NCBI RefSeq assembly: GCF_900105385.1
Contig: NZ_LT629772.1
Location: 5,332,001-5,396,000, forward strand
DNA length: 64,000 nucleotides
Source: Microlunatus soli
GTDB taxonomy: Bacteria > Actinomycetota > Actinomycetes > Propionibacteriales > Propionibacteriaceae
Direction of reading: 5' to 3'
Part shown: positions 17,718 to 26,442 of the stretch, piece by piece
How positions within the stretch are numbered: position 1 is the stretch's first letter
Layout of the letters: each line of letters begins with the position of its first letter
Notes under the pieces: model-generated
What the model was told of the DNA's origin: nothing
The model's input: the letters and a program-made list of their open reading frames with translations, nothing else
Databases searched by the model: none
Made by a program: the position numbers and the translations under genes

Positions 17718-18655
17718 CGGTCCGATGTCCTGGTCAGCCGGATGTAGATCACCGACAGGGTCGCGGTGATCAGCAACAGGACGACGCTCATCGCCGCTGC
17801 GTAGCCGACCGAGCCGCCGTTGAACGCGATCGTGTAGATGTACCACATTGCCGTCGAGGTGGAGGTCCCCGGACCACCCTTGGTGAGAACGAAGATGATG
17901 TCGAAGACCTGGACGGCGCCGATCGTGTTGATGATCGCCAGAAACTGGATCAGTGGACGCAGCAGTGGTAGTTGGACGTGCCAGAAGATCCGCCAGGCTC
18001 CGGCGCCGTCGATCCTCGCCGACTCCAGCAGCTCGCCGGGGATGTCATTCAGCCCCGCCATGTAGATGATGCCGCCGAAGCCCAGGCCGCCCCAGACGGT
18101 GATCAGTGCGATCGCGATCATCGCCGTGGTGCCGTCGGCGAACGGGTTGAAGGTGTCGATGCCCAGGGCCCGCAGTGCGATGTTGATCGGTCCGGAATCG
18201 GGGTCGAGCATCAGCCGCCAGATCAGACCGACTGCGACGATCGACAGCAGCGACGGCATGTAGATCAAGGCTCGATAGATCCGGACACCACGCAGCGTGC
18301 TGGCGAACAATCGCCCGACACCGAGGGGCACGATCAGGCTGAGCGGCAGGTAGACGACCATGAAGAAGAAGGTGTTCAGCAAGGTCTGACGGAACAGCGT
18401 GTCCGACGCGACGGCGACGATGTTGTCCAGCCCGACCCAATGGAAGCCCATCAACACGTCGCCGCGCTGGAAGACCAGGACGAACGTGTAGATGAACGGG
18501 ACGGCGACGAACAGCCCGAAGAAGATCAGCTTCGGTGCCAGGAAGGTCAGTCCGGTGACGACATCGATCGCCTCGCGACGTCGCCGCGCAGGCCTGCCAC
18601 GGACGCCGGCGGGCATCGCGGGGGCCGTCCGCTCGGGGGTGGTCAGCGCGGTCAC
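17714..18655 (-). CDS. Carbohydrate ABC transporter permease, MalF/UgpA type (CUT1)
   Basis: Membrane subunit of 313 residues with about six helices and EAA loop 'ESARIDGAGAWRIFWHVQLP'. The start codon is GTG, 16 bp after the binding-protein stop. The operon carries no ATPase, so a shared one must serve it. Confidence 0.9.
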   Translation of the reverse strand: MTALTTPERTAPAMPAGVRGRPARRRREAIDVVTGLTFLAPKLIFFGLFVAVPFIYTFVLVFQRGDVLMGFHWVGLDNIVAVASDTLFRQTLLNTFFFMVVYLPLSLIVPLGVGRLFASTLRGVRIYRALIYMPSLLSIVAVGLIWRLMLDPDSGPINIALRALGIDTFNPFADGTTAMIAIALITVWGGLGFGGIIYMAGLNDIPGELLESARIDGAGAWRIFWHVQLPLLRPLIQFLAIINTIGAVQVFDIIFVLTKGGPGTSTSTAMWYIYTIAFNGGSVGYAAAMSVVLLLITATLSVIYIRLTRTSDR

Positions 18656-18671
18656 TCGGGTGCCGGCCCGT

Positions 18672-20009
18672 TCACTTGGCCGCCGCGGCCATCGTCTTGA
18701 CCTGGTCCGAGCTGTCCTTGATCATCTTGTCCAGGTCGGCACGGCCGATCAGGTAGTCCATGATCTTGGCGAGCAGAACATCGCCGGGATTGAACGGCGC
18801 CATCTTGTCCAGTCGGGCGTACTTGGTCTGTTGCATGCCGGCGATCATCACGTCCCGCTGCAGCTTGTTGGTGATCCCGTCGAAGAACTCCGGACCCTGG
18901 TCCTTGACCGGATAGGTCATGATCGCGGTGAGCGCGGCCTTGGAGTTGGCCTCCGAGGTCAGATCGGTGATCAGCTTGGCCGCACCGTCAGTGTTGTCGC
19001 TCTTGGTAGCGATCGACCAGAAGCCTGCGCCGCCGACGGTGAACTGTCCGGCCGGGCCTTTGGGGATGTCCAACACCTTGAGCCGGGCCTTCGGGTAGCG
19101 TTTGGCGAAATCGTCACTGACACTCGGAATCCAGGCCATCGCCACATTGCCCTTGAAGATCAACTCGGCCCACTTGCTGTCGTCGCTGTACTTGGTCAGC
19201 GGCACGACGGCACCGGAGTCGACGATCTTCTTCAGCACTGACAGCCCGGCGCGGCCCTCGGCGTTGTCGAAGCCGATATCGGTGTTGTCCTTGTTCAGCA
19301 GGTCCGCGCCGTAGTTCCACAGGTAGTTCCACAGATAGTTGGAATCCTTGGTCACCTGGTAGCCGTAGCTGGCGACGTTCTTGGCGTCGAAGCCGGACTC
19401 GCCGAGCTTCTTGCCGGACTTGTCGATCGTCAGGGCCTTGGCGAACGGGATCATCTCCTCATACGTCGTCGGCAGGTCCGGCTGGCCGGCGGCGTCCCAG
19501 ACGTCCTCGTTCAAGGCGAGCACGAAATGCCCCACCCCGAACGGTATGCCGTACACCTCACCCTTCGGCCCGGCGGCGACCGAACGTACCGTCTCCGGTG
19601 CGACGCCGTTGACGTTCTTGATCACGTCGGGCAGCAGTTCCCGCAGGTCGAGCAGCGCATTCGTGCCACGGAACTTGTTCATCCACGGCACGATCTGATA
19701 CGTCACGTCCGGTGGCTTCTTGGACGCGAACGCGGCGGTGTACTTGGTCTCGGCGTTCTCCCACGGGATGACCAGCAACTCGGACTTGCCCTTGTCGCCG
19801 ACCGACTTCTTCAGCAGCTTCTTGTAGAACGCGGTGTCCCATTTCAGCTCGCCGACGGGCGGCTTCCAGAAGGTCAGGTCTGAACTGGTGGTGCCGCCCG
19901 ACTTGGGTGAGCAGCCGGTGAGTGACAGACCGAGCAGTCCGGCGCCGGCGGCCGAGCCGGCAAGGAAGCTACGACGGGAGAACGCAGGAACGGATGTTGG
20001 CGACGTCAT
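18672..20009 (-). CDS. Sugar-binding lipoprotein, SBP family 1, Tat-type signal
   Basis: Binding protein of 445 residues heading the 20009-15373 operon. The N-terminus has a twin-arginine motif (SRRSFLAG) and a lipobox 'LTGC', so it is probably exported folded by Tat and lipid-anchored. 'WIPSVSDDFAKRYPKARL' and other family-1 features follow. Of two ATGs 9 nt apart I chose the inner one (20009): AGAAGG lies 9 nt before it but directly abuts the outer ATG (20018). A 36-bp element shared with the 22292 promoter lies just upstream. Confidence 0.9.
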   Translation of the reverse strand: MTSPTSVPAFSRRSFLAGSAAGAGLLGLSLTGCSPKSGGTTSSDLTFWKPPVGELKWDTAFYKKLLKKSVGDKGKSELLVIPWENAETKYTAAFASKKPPDVTYQIVPWMNKFRGTNALLDLRELLPDVIKNVNGVAPETVRSVAAGPKGEVYGIPFGVGHFVLALNEDVWDAAGQPDLPTTYEEMIPFAKALTIDKSGKKLGESGFDAKNVASYGYQVTKDSNYLWNYLWNYGADLLNKDNTDIGFDNAEGRAGLSVLKKIVDSGAVVPLTKYSDDSKWAELIFKGNVAMAWIPSVSDDFAKRYPKARLKVLDIPKGPAGQFTVGGAGFWSIATKSDNTDGAAKLITDLTSEANSKAALTAIMTYPVKDQGPEFFDGITNKLQRDVMIAGMQQTKYARLDKMAPFNPGDVLLAKIMDYLIGRADLDKMIKDSSDQVKTMAAAAK

Positions 20010-20020
20010 CGAAGCCATCC

Positions 20021-20056
20021 TTCTGTATTTCGAAACTACATCCAGGTATTCGAATA
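20021..20056 (-). promoter_or_regulatory. Candidate double operator upstream of the 20009 binding-protein gene
   Basis: Two palindromes, TTTCGAAA (20028-20035) and TATTCGAATA (20047-20056), lie with centres exactly 20 bp apart. Read on the minus strand the element is TATTCGAA-N12-GTTTCGAAATACAGAA and matches 22220-22255 at about 25 of 36 positions in the same orientation relative to its gene. It ends in the Shine-Dalgarno region of the binding-protein gene, a position suited to repression. The IclR protein encoded at 21392 is the likely ligand (inference). Confidence 0.7.
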
Positions 20057-20169
20057 TTAGATTTGAGCAGTCGAGGGTGTCAAGGGTCTCTCGACTCTGG
20101 GTACGGTGTGGGCGTACAACGCTTCGACATAACGAAAGATGAAGCTTCGGGCCCAGCGAAGGGAACCAG

Positions 20170-21336
20170 ATGTCGTCGGTCACCGGCACTGCGGGCGGAC
20201 TCCGTCGCGCGACGATCGCGGAGATCAACACCGTCAAGATCAATCCCACCGTCCGCCCCGAGCTGGTGGTCTCGGGGGCGCGCGGCACGCATGACGTGTC
20301 GAACTTCCTGCTGATTCGGATCGTCACCTCGGACGGCGTCGAGGGGATCGGCGAGGTCAGTGCGACCCTGACCTGGAGCGGCGAGGACTCCTTCACCGCC
20401 GAGCGGGTGATCGACGCTGCGCTGCGGCCGGCGCTGATCGGTGCGCCGCTGGTGCCGGTGGTGGCATTGGAGGAGCGGATGGATCGGGTCTTGGCCGGCA
20501 ACCCGTTCACCAAGGCCGGCATCGCCACCGCGCTGTGGGACGCCTACGCGCGCGGACTCGGCGTTCCGTTGGCTGTCGCTCTCGGCGGCCCACTGCGAGA
20601 CGAGATCAGGGTCAAATGCTCACTCAGTGGTAACGGAGACCGGCTCGAGACCGGCTATCGGCGAGCCCGGGACGCGGGCTTCGAGGCCTTCAAGATCAAG
20701 ATCGGAATGGACCTCGACGGCGACGTCGACCGATTGCGGCAGGCCCGCGACCTGGCCGGTCCGGACGCCTTCATCGGACTCGACGCCAATGGTGGCTACG
20801 ACCGGGACACGGCACGGCGCGCGGTGCAGCGGATGGCCGAGTACGATCCGGCATTCCTGGAACAGCCGGTGCAGCCGACCGACCTCGCCGGGATGGCGGC
20901 GATGCGCTCGCTCGGGCTGCCGATCATTGCCGACGAGAGCGTCTTCGGCACCGCGGACCTGATGGCCGTGATTGCGGCGGGTGCCGCGGACGTGATCAGC
21001 CTCTACATCGGCAAGAGCGGCGGCCCCGGCCGGGCCCTGCAGATGGCCACGCTTGCGGCAGCGGCCGGGATCGGGGTGATCATCGGTTCCAACGGTGAGC
21101 TCGGCGTCGGCGCAGCGGCGCAGACCCAGGTCGCCGTTGCCGCGCCCGGGCTGCGGACCGACATCCCGTCCGACATCATCGGCGCGCATTACTACCAACA
21201 GGATGTGCTCGACCAGCGCGAAGTGTTCGGAGGAGGCCTTGATCTCACCGGGCTTCGCGCCCGGATCGGTGACGCTCCCGGCCTCGGGGTCGCCCTGCGA
21301 GCCGATCTGGCTGCGGCACTGGGATCTCGTGCCTGA
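20170..21336 (+). CDS. Enolase-superfamily enzyme, muconate-lactonizing (MLE) / dipeptide epimerase subgroup
   Basis: A 388-residue barrel enzyme. Catalytic residues fit the MLE subgroup: K175 and K177 in 'KIKIG', metal ligands D205, E231 and D255, and K282 in 'IGKSGG' on the opposite face. This subgroup contains cycloisomerases, dipeptide epimerases and o-succinylbenzoate synthases, which remove a proton next to a carboxylate. It is divergent from the 20009 importer operon and followed 55 bp later by the IclR gene. In this setting it probably acts on a sugar-derived acid or lactone (inference). Confidence 0.85.
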   Translation: MSSVTGTAGGLRRATIAEINTVKINPTVRPELVVSGARGTHDVSNFLLIRIVTSDGVEGIGEVSATLTWSGEDSFTAERVIDAALRPALIGAPLVPVVALEERMDRVLAGNPFTKAGIATALWDAYARGLGVPLAVALGGPLRDEIRVKCSLSGNGDRLETGYRRARDAGFEAFKIKIGMDLDGDVDRLRQARDLAGPDAFIGLDANGGYDRDTARRAVQRMAEYDPAFLEQPVQPTDLAGMAAMRSLGLPIIADESVFGTADLMAVIAAGAADVISLYIGKSGGPGRALQMATLAAAAGIGVIIGSNGELGVGAAAQTQVAVAAPGLRTDIPSDIIGAHYYQQDVLDQREVFGGGLDLTGLRARIGDAPGLGVALRADLAAALGSRA

Positions 21337-21391
21337 GCGCCGGGTCGTCGAGCCGGCCGGCGGGCGGTCCGGTGTCCCGTATCCTGCGGCT

Positions 21392-22168
21392 ATGTCCGGT
21401 GACAAGGTGCCGTCGCAGTCCGTTGCGCGAACGCTGACCGTGCTCGAGACGTTGGTGACAACCGACGAAGGTCTGACGCTGACCGCGTTGGCGAAGGCGA
21501 CCGGGATCCCGCTGGCGACCTGCTCGGCGATCGTGCACACGCTGGAGCAGCGCGGGTATGCGAGCCGGCGGATCGTCGGCCGTAGTCATTTCTGGCGGGC
21601 GACGATGGGACTGTACGACCTGGCGTCCCGGCTGCTGCGCAAAGTTGATCTTGCCTCGGTCGCGCAGAGTGAGCTGCGCGATCTCGCCCATCGGGTCGGG
21701 ATGCCGGTGCACATCGGCGTCCTGAACGGATCGTCGGTGGTCTATGTGGCGAAGGCGGCGCCGCCCGGCTTCATCCAGTTCGACACCTATCCGGGCAAAG
21801 TCGCGCCGTTCAATCTGACAGCGCTCGGCAAGGCCATCAGTGCCTACCTCGACGATGAAGAGTTGCGTCCTCTGCTGCAGCGGCTCGCTGTCGGCAGCGG
21901 TCCGGGTGCGTTGCCCGGCGAGGACGCCTTCCGCAAGCAGCTCGCGACAGTGCGGCGGAAGGGGTACGCCTTCGAGCGCGAGGAAGAGATGGCCGAGGTG
22001 TCTTGTGTCGCCGTCGCCTTCTTCGACTCCGATGATCATGTTGCCGGCGCGGTCGGCGTGACCGGATTCACCCGCGAGCTGCGCAGTGCTGTGATCGGTG
22101 AGGTGGCCGACGGATTGAGTGCGGTGGCCGATCACATCTCGGCCCAGCTCGGTCGACCGCCGTCCTGA
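21392..22168 (+). CDS. IclR family transcriptional regulator
   Basis: A 258-residue protein with an N-terminal winged helix ('LTALAKATGIPLATCSAIVHTLEQRGYA') and a C-terminal IclR effector domain ('FDTYPGKVAPFNLTALGKA', 'EEEMAEVSCVAVAFFD'). I took the ATG at 21392 because a longer frame only runs antisense-like through the upstream gene. It sits between two copies of a 36-bp promoter element and is the best candidate to bind both. A strong hairpin follows its stop. Confidence 0.88.
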   Translation: MSGDKVPSQSVARTLTVLETLVTTDEGLTLTALAKATGIPLATCSAIVHTLEQRGYASRRIVGRSHFWRATMGLYDLASRLLRKVDLASVAQSELRDLAHRVGMPVHIGVLNGSSVVYVAKAAPPGFIQFDTYPGKVAPFNLTALGKAISAYLDDEELRPLLQRLAVGSGPGALPGEDAFRKQLATVRRKGYAFEREEEMAEVSCVAVAFFDSDDHVAGAVGVTGFTRELRSAVIGEVADGLSAVADHISAQLGRPPS

Positions 22169-22172
22169 GCGA

Positions 22173-22200
22173 TCTCCGGCGGCAGGCTCCTTGCCGGAGA
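22173..22200 (+). terminator. Hairpin terminator after the IclR gene
   Basis: TCTCCGGC (22173-22180) pairs with GCCGGAGA (22193-22200) around a 12-nt loop that itself has AGG/CCT pairing. It starts 5 bp after the IclR stop and ends before the next promoter element. No U-tract is present. Confidence 0.6.
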
Positions 22201-22219
22201 CCGACGGCTCGGGCTAATG

Positions 22220-22255
22220 TATTCGAAACGAGGGAATTGTTTTCGATATACCGAA
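22220..22255 (+). promoter_or_regulatory. Candidate double operator upstream of the 22292-27440 operon
   Basis: TATTCGAA at 22220-22227 and TTTTCGATATAC at 22240-22251 have TTCGA-core centres 20 bp apart, as in the element at 20021-20056. The two elements agree at about 25 of 36 positions, including the flanking ATAC-N-GAA. It lies 36 bp before the first gene of the catabolic operon. Confidence 0.7.
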
Positions 22256-22291
22256 TAACCTCTCTTTGATCTTGACGTGGATTGGTCGTTC

Positions 22292-23263
22292 ATGGACGAA
22301 GTAGGCCTCGTCGGTCTCGGTGCGATCGGTGCCGGCGCCCATCTCCAGGCTCTGCTGCGTTCGAAGCGGTTGCGGCTGGTCGCCGTTGCCGAACCCGATC
22401 CCGTACGGCGCGCTGCTGTTGCTCTTCCGGACCGGGTTGCCCGGCGGCAGACGCTCGAGGAGCTGCTCGGCGAGGACAGCATTCGCGGCGTCGTGCTCGC
22501 GACGCCGCCCTGGGTGACCCCGGGTTTGGTAGTCGCGGCCGCCCGGGCCGGACGCTTCGTGCTGGCCGAGAAGCCGATCGCCACCGATCCGACGGCGGCC
22601 GGAAGCTACGACCGGTTGTCGGCCGACGAGATGGGCCGGATCCAGGTCGGGCTGACCTACCGGCACGATCCGGCGATCCGCCGGCTCCGCGAGATGATCA
22701 CCGACGGTGAGCTCGGCGGCCCGTTGCTGGTGCGGGCCCACATCTACGACGAGGTCAGGACCGACGATGCCGGCCACGCCGACCTGATCGAGCGGACGTT
22801 GGCCGCCGGCCCGCCGGTGATCCACGAGGGTGCGCATGTCCTGGACTGGCTGGCCTACCTGCTGGACGCCGAGCCGACGGTGCGCGACGCCTGGTCATTG
22901 CGGACCCGCCAGGACCTGCCCGCCGACAACCTGATCGGCGCCAGACTCGGATTCGGTGAGCATCTCGCCCTGGTCGAGTTCGGGTGGTTGACCGACGGCC
23001 TGCCGCGGGTGGAGCTGACGCTGACGGGGGACCGCGGCACAGCGGTGCTGGACGGGCAGACCTTCGCGATCTCGCTGACGACGCGTGCCGGAAGCGAACC
23101 GATCACCTTCGCCGGTGACCGGAGCAGCCGCTGCTTCGATCTGCAACTCGAGCGGTTCGCCGATCTGATCTGCGGCGGCCGGGCCGAGCCCGACCTGGCT
23201 GCCGGGCGCGCAGCGCTGCGCTGGAGTGCGGCGATCGCGACCGCGGCGAAGGAGCGATCATGA
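22292..23263 (+). CDS. Gfo/Idh/MocA family oxidoreductase
   Basis: NAD(P)-dependent sugar dehydrogenase-type protein of 323 residues, with an N-terminal Rossmann motif 'GLVGLGAIGAG' and the family's 'EKPIATDP' segment near residue 92 that holds the catalytic lysine. Family members oxidise a ring hydroxyl of sugars or inositols to a ketone or lactone. I chose the ATG at 22292; a GTG at 22277 would add five residues. First gene of a six-gene operon, overlapping the next by ATGA. Confidence 0.87.
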   Translation: MDEVGLVGLGAIGAGAHLQALLRSKRLRLVAVAEPDPVRRAAVALPDRVARRQTLEELLGEDSIRGVVLATPPWVTPGLVVAAARAGRFVLAEKPIATDPTAAGSYDRLSADEMGRIQVGLTYRHDPAIRRLREMITDGELGGPLLVRAHIYDEVRTDDAGHADLIERTLAAGPPVIHEGAHVLDWLAYLLDAEPTVRDAWSLRTRQDLPADNLIGARLGFGEHLALVEFGWLTDGLPRVELTLTGDRGTAVLDGQTFAISLTTRAGSEPITFAGDRSSRCFDLQLERFADLICGGRAEPDLAAGRAALRWSAAIATAAKERS

Positions 23264-24021
23264 CCGTCCTGCACTGGAACCGGGCCACCCGCGCCGAGTT
23301 GACCGAGGTGTTGCCCGAGGCACTGGTGCTGCTGGCGGTCGGCGCCACCGAGCAGCACGGACCGCATCTGCCGACCGGCACCGACATCCTGCTGTCGGAG
23401 GCGGTGACCGAATCGGCCGCCGAACGTGCCGTCCGGCGCAGCACCAGGCAGCTGGTGATCGCGCCGCCGCTTCCGGTCGGAGCCTCCGATCATCATCGCC
23501 GGTTCGGCGGCACGCTGTCGCTGCGTCCGACGACCATGATCACTGTGCTGACCGATCTGATCGACAGCATCGTCGCAGCCGGAGGCCGGCGGTTGATGAT
23601 CATCAACGGGCACGGAGGCAACATCGGCGTCTGCCACGCCGCAGCCGGTGCCGCGGCCGCCGGCGGCGACGTCAGCATTGCGGTCCTGGACTACTGGCGA
23701 CTGGTCGAGGCCGTCCCCGACGCGCCCGGACCGGTGCCCGGGCACGCCGGCTGGTTCGAGACCTCGCTGGTGCTTGCGGTGCGGCCGGACCTGGTCCGTG
23801 ACCGGAAGCAGCGTGCCGAGCCCGTGCCGATCGAGGCGCCATCCGATGTCGATCTGCACAGTGCAGCGGCCTGGACCGCGGTCAACGGCTACACCGACCG
23901 GCCGGAACTGGCCGACGACGCGACCGGCCGGCGACTGTTGGAGCAGATCGTGATCAAGCTCAGTGATCGGATCGTCGGCACCGCCGCAGCCGACATCACA
24001 GCCGAGGAGGGCACGCCCTGA
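23260..24021 (+). CDS. Creatininase family protein
   Basis: A 253-residue metal-dependent hydrolase-fold protein. The family metal-binding motifs 'GATEQHGPHLPTGTD' (Glu, His, Asp ligands) and 'NGHGGN' are intact. The family includes creatinine amidohydrolase, mycofactocin peptidase and hydrolases that open cyclic ketones or amides such as the inosose hydrolase IolN. A role in opening the product of the upstream dehydrogenase is plausible, but that is inference. Confidence 0.87.
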   Translation: MTVLHWNRATRAELTEVLPEALVLLAVGATEQHGPHLPTGTDILLSEAVTESAAERAVRRSTRQLVIAPPLPVGASDHHRRFGGTLSLRPTTMITVLTDLIDSIVAAGGRRLMIINGHGGNIGVCHAAAGAAAAGGDVSIAVLDYWRLVEAVPDAPGPVPGHAGWFETSLVLAVRPDLVRDRKQRAEPVPIEAPSDVDLHSAAAWTAVNGYTDRPELADDATGRRLLEQIVIKLSDRIVGTAAADITAEEGTP

Positions 24022-24023
24022 CC

Positions 24024-24785
24024 ATGATCGACTTCCATACCCATACACCGGCCTGGCGGACCGCCACCTGGCTCGGTGGCGCAAGCTTCGGCGCCGACGA
24101 ATTCGTCGACTTCATGGACGGAGCCGGTATCGAGCGTGCGGTGGTGCTCAGCCACGACGGACTGTTCAACTCCACTCCGGAGGCGAACGAGGAACTGGCC
24201 GCTTTCGTCGCGGCCTATCCCGACCGGTTGATCGGATTCGGCTCCTACAACCCGCGCCGACCGGAAGCGGTGCAACAGACCCGACGGAGTTTTGCCGACC
24301 TCGGGCTCCGTGGCCTGAAGCTGCACCCGTGGCTGCAGGGCTTCAGCATGCATGAGTTGGCCCTGGACCCGCTGATGGAGATCGTCGCGGAGCATCACGG
24401 CGTACTGCTCTGCCACGACGGGACGCCGCCGTATTCGACAGCCGGTCAGATCGCCGCCCTGGCACGCCGGCACCCCGACGTGCCGGTGGTGCTGGGTCAC
24501 GCGGGACTGCACGATCTGTGGCGGGAAGCGTTGGCCTTCACCCAGGACACCGACAATCTCTACATCTGCATCTGCGGCACACCGCCGTACGCCGCTCGCC
24601 GGATCGCCGCCGAGGCGCCGGCGGGCAAGGTGCTGTTCGGCACCGATGCCGGGTTGTCGGACAAGGCCAGTCAGGACTATGCCGTCGCGCGGATCCGCGA
24701 GATCGACGGCTGGGGGATCACCGACGATCAGCGGCAGGCGATGTTGATCGACAACCCACGTCGACTCCTGGAGAGGATGAGCTGA
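24024..24785 (+). CDS. Amidohydrolase-2 family metal-dependent hydrolase, paralogue 1
   Basis: TIM-barrel hydrolase of 253 residues with a complete metal site: D3-x-H5-x-H7 ('IDFHTHT'), K99-x-H101, H131 ('LCHDG'), H159 ('LGHAG') and D208 ('GTDAG'). This family (COG2159) includes lactonases and decarboxylases. Its sequence aligns by eye with the degenerate paralogue at 25669-26442, for example 'LQGF' and 'LARRHP'. A GAGGAGG Shine-Dalgarno sequence precedes the ATG, 2 bp after the upstream stop. Confidence 0.86.
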   Translation: MIDFHTHTPAWRTATWLGGASFGADEFVDFMDGAGIERAVVLSHDGLFNSTPEANEELAAFVAAYPDRLIGFGSYNPRRPEAVQQTRRSFADLGLRGLKLHPWLQGFSMHELALDPLMEIVAEHHGVLLCHDGTPPYSTAGQIAALARRHPDVPVVLGHAGLHDLWREALAFTQDTDNLYICICGTPPYAARRIAAEAPAGKVLFGTDAGLSDKASQDYAVARIREIDGWGITDDQRQAMLIDNPRRLLERMS

Positions 24786-24787
24786 TC

Positions 24788-25672
24788 ATGATCGTCGATG
24801 TGCACTGCCACACCCCGACCCACGTGCAGCCGGTCCCGGACGACGAGCTGACGTCGTACCCGTCCTGGCGCAACGACCGGCCGGTGATCACGACCAACAG
24901 TTGGGAGGACTTCGATCGCGCCGCCGATGCCGCCGACGTCGCGATCGTCTTCAACATCGCCGCCGACAATCCACTCGCCTCCACCGGCCTGGACTATCGC
25001 CCCGAGGACACCAATACGGCGACTGCTGCCTACGTTGCGGCCAGGCCCCGGTCACGGATCGGGTTCATGTCGGTCAATCCTTCCCGCCCCGGTCTCTGGG
25101 AGGAGGTGGAACGGGCCCGCGCCGCCGGGCTGGTCGGTGTCAAGCTCGGTGCCAACTATCAGGAATTCGAGCCGCTGAGCGATGACGCGATGGCGTTCTA
25201 TCGCTACTGCGAGGCCGAAGGGCTGCCGATCCTGTTCCACCAGGGTGCCTCGCCGATCCGACATGCCCCGTTGCGCTACACCCATCCGCTGGTCACCGAC
25301 GAGATCGCGATCGCCTGCCCGGAGTTGCGGATCGTGATGGCGCACATGGGTCACCCGTTCGCCCGGGAGACCGTGGTGACCATCCGCAAACATCCGCACG
25401 TCTATGCCGACGTGTCCTCGATCTACCTGCGCCCGTGGGTAATGTACGAGTCGCTGCTGTTCGCCCTCGAATGGGGTGCGGCCGGCAAGTTGCTGCTCGG
25501 TTCGGACTTCCCGATCGCCACCACCCAGGAGGCGATCGACGGTCTGCACCGGGCCAACGACATCATCGCCGGCACCGCGATGCCGCGGATCCCCGACGAG
25601 GTGATCGACGGCATCGTGCACGCCGATGCACTCGGCGCCCTCGGCCTGCAGGACCCGAGGGGACAGGCATGA
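24788..25672 (+). CDS. Amidohydrolase-2 family metal-dependent hydrolase, paralogue 2
   Basis: A 294-residue TIM-barrel hydrolase with an intact metal site: 'IVDVHCHT' (D4, H6, H8), 'LFHQG', 'MAHMGHPF' and 'LGSDFP'. It is more distant from paralogue 1 than paralogue 3 is. The ATG at 24788 follows the upstream stop by 2 bp; longer frames overlap paralogue 1 out of frame. It ends in an ATGA overlap with the third paralogue. Lactone or C-C bond hydrolysis is the family's usual chemistry. Confidence 0.86.
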   Translation: MIVDVHCHTPTHVQPVPDDELTSYPSWRNDRPVITTNSWEDFDRAADAADVAIVFNIAADNPLASTGLDYRPEDTNTATAAYVAARPRSRIGFMSVNPSRPGLWEEVERARAAGLVGVKLGANYQEFEPLSDDAMAFYRYCEAEGLPILFHQGASPIRHAPLRYTHPLVTDEIAIACPELRIVMAHMGHPFARETVVTIRKHPHVYADVSSIYLRPWVMYESLLFALEWGAAGKLLLGSDFPIATTQEAIDGLHRANDIIAGTAMPRIPDEVIDGIVHADALGALGLQDPRGQA

Positions 25673-26442
25673 GGATCGATGCCCATGTCCGGATCGGGGC
25701 CCAGCGCGAGACCGCGCTGACCGTCGAACAGCTGCTGACCGTGATGGACAGCCATCGGATCGACCGGGCCATGATCGCTCCCAGCGAGGCACAGATCGCC
25801 TTCCACAACAGGGAAGGCAACGACGCCGTTGCCGCAGCGGCGAAACGCTCCGGCGGCCGACTGATCCCGTACGCGGTGGCGACGCCGTGGGCAGGTCGTG
25901 CGGCAGTCGACGAGCTCGCGCGGGCCCGGGACAACGGCGCCCGGGCCCTGTGCGTCGACTCGTCGCTGCAGGGTTTCGACCTGCTGGACGGGATGATCGA
26001 ACCGTTGTTGATCTTCGCCGCGGAGGCGTCCTGGCCGGTCTACGTCCGCACCGGCTCTCCGCCGGGGCATCTGCCGCTGCCGACCGCACTGCTCGCCCGA
26101 CGGCATCCCGAGCTGGCGGTGATCATGGGCCGCAGCGGAGCGACGGACTTCTGGATCGACGCGGCGCCGGCGTTGCGTGACGCCGCCAACCTGTACGGAG
26201 ACACCAGTTACGCACCGTGGGACACCGTACTTGCCGATTTCGCGACCGACCCGGAGATCGGCCCCGGCCGACTCGTCTTCGCCACCGATCTGCCCTACAC
26301 CACGGCTGCCGGTGAAGTACAACGGATCCTGGACTGGCCGATCACCGAAGCCGAACGGGACCAGGTCTTCGGCGCGACCCTGGCCGGTCTGCTGGGCCTG
26401 CAGGACGCCGACATCTTGATCAACGAAGGGAACCCGACGTGA
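25669..26442 (+). CDS. Amidohydrolase-fold protein lacking the metal ligands (predicted pseudoenzyme), paralogue 3
   Basis: A 257-residue protein homologous to paralogue 1 but with the metal site lost. The H-x-H motif is 'DAHVR' (second His to R8), K-x-H is C-x-D near residue 95, the first barrel His is R127 ('VYVRTG') and the next is R155 ('MGRSG'). Only the final Asp (D207, 'FATDLP') remains. The frame is intact and translationally coupled on both sides (ATGA in, GTGA out), so it is maintained rather than decaying. It may be a structural or regulatory partner of the active paralogues, or may have a metal-free activity. Confidence 0.82.
   Translation: MRIDAHVRIGAQRETALTVEQLLTVMDSHRIDRAMIAPSEAQIAFHNREGNDAVAAAAKRSGGRLIPYAVATPWAGRAAVDELARARDNGARALCVDSSLQGFDLLDGMIEPLLIFAAEASWPVYVRTGSPPGHLPLPTALLARRHPELAVIMGRSGATDFWIDAAPALRDAANLYGDTSYAPWDTVLADFATDPEIGPGRLVFATDLPYTTAAGEVQRILDWPITEAERDQVFGATLAGLLGLQDADILINEGNPT

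Noticed and set aside
20024-20040. A single 17-bp TGTA...TACA palindrome upstream of the binding-protein gene
   Set aside because: The TGTA/TACA arms are offset by one base from the TTTCGAAA centre, so they do not form one palindrome; the 36-bp double element explains the site better.
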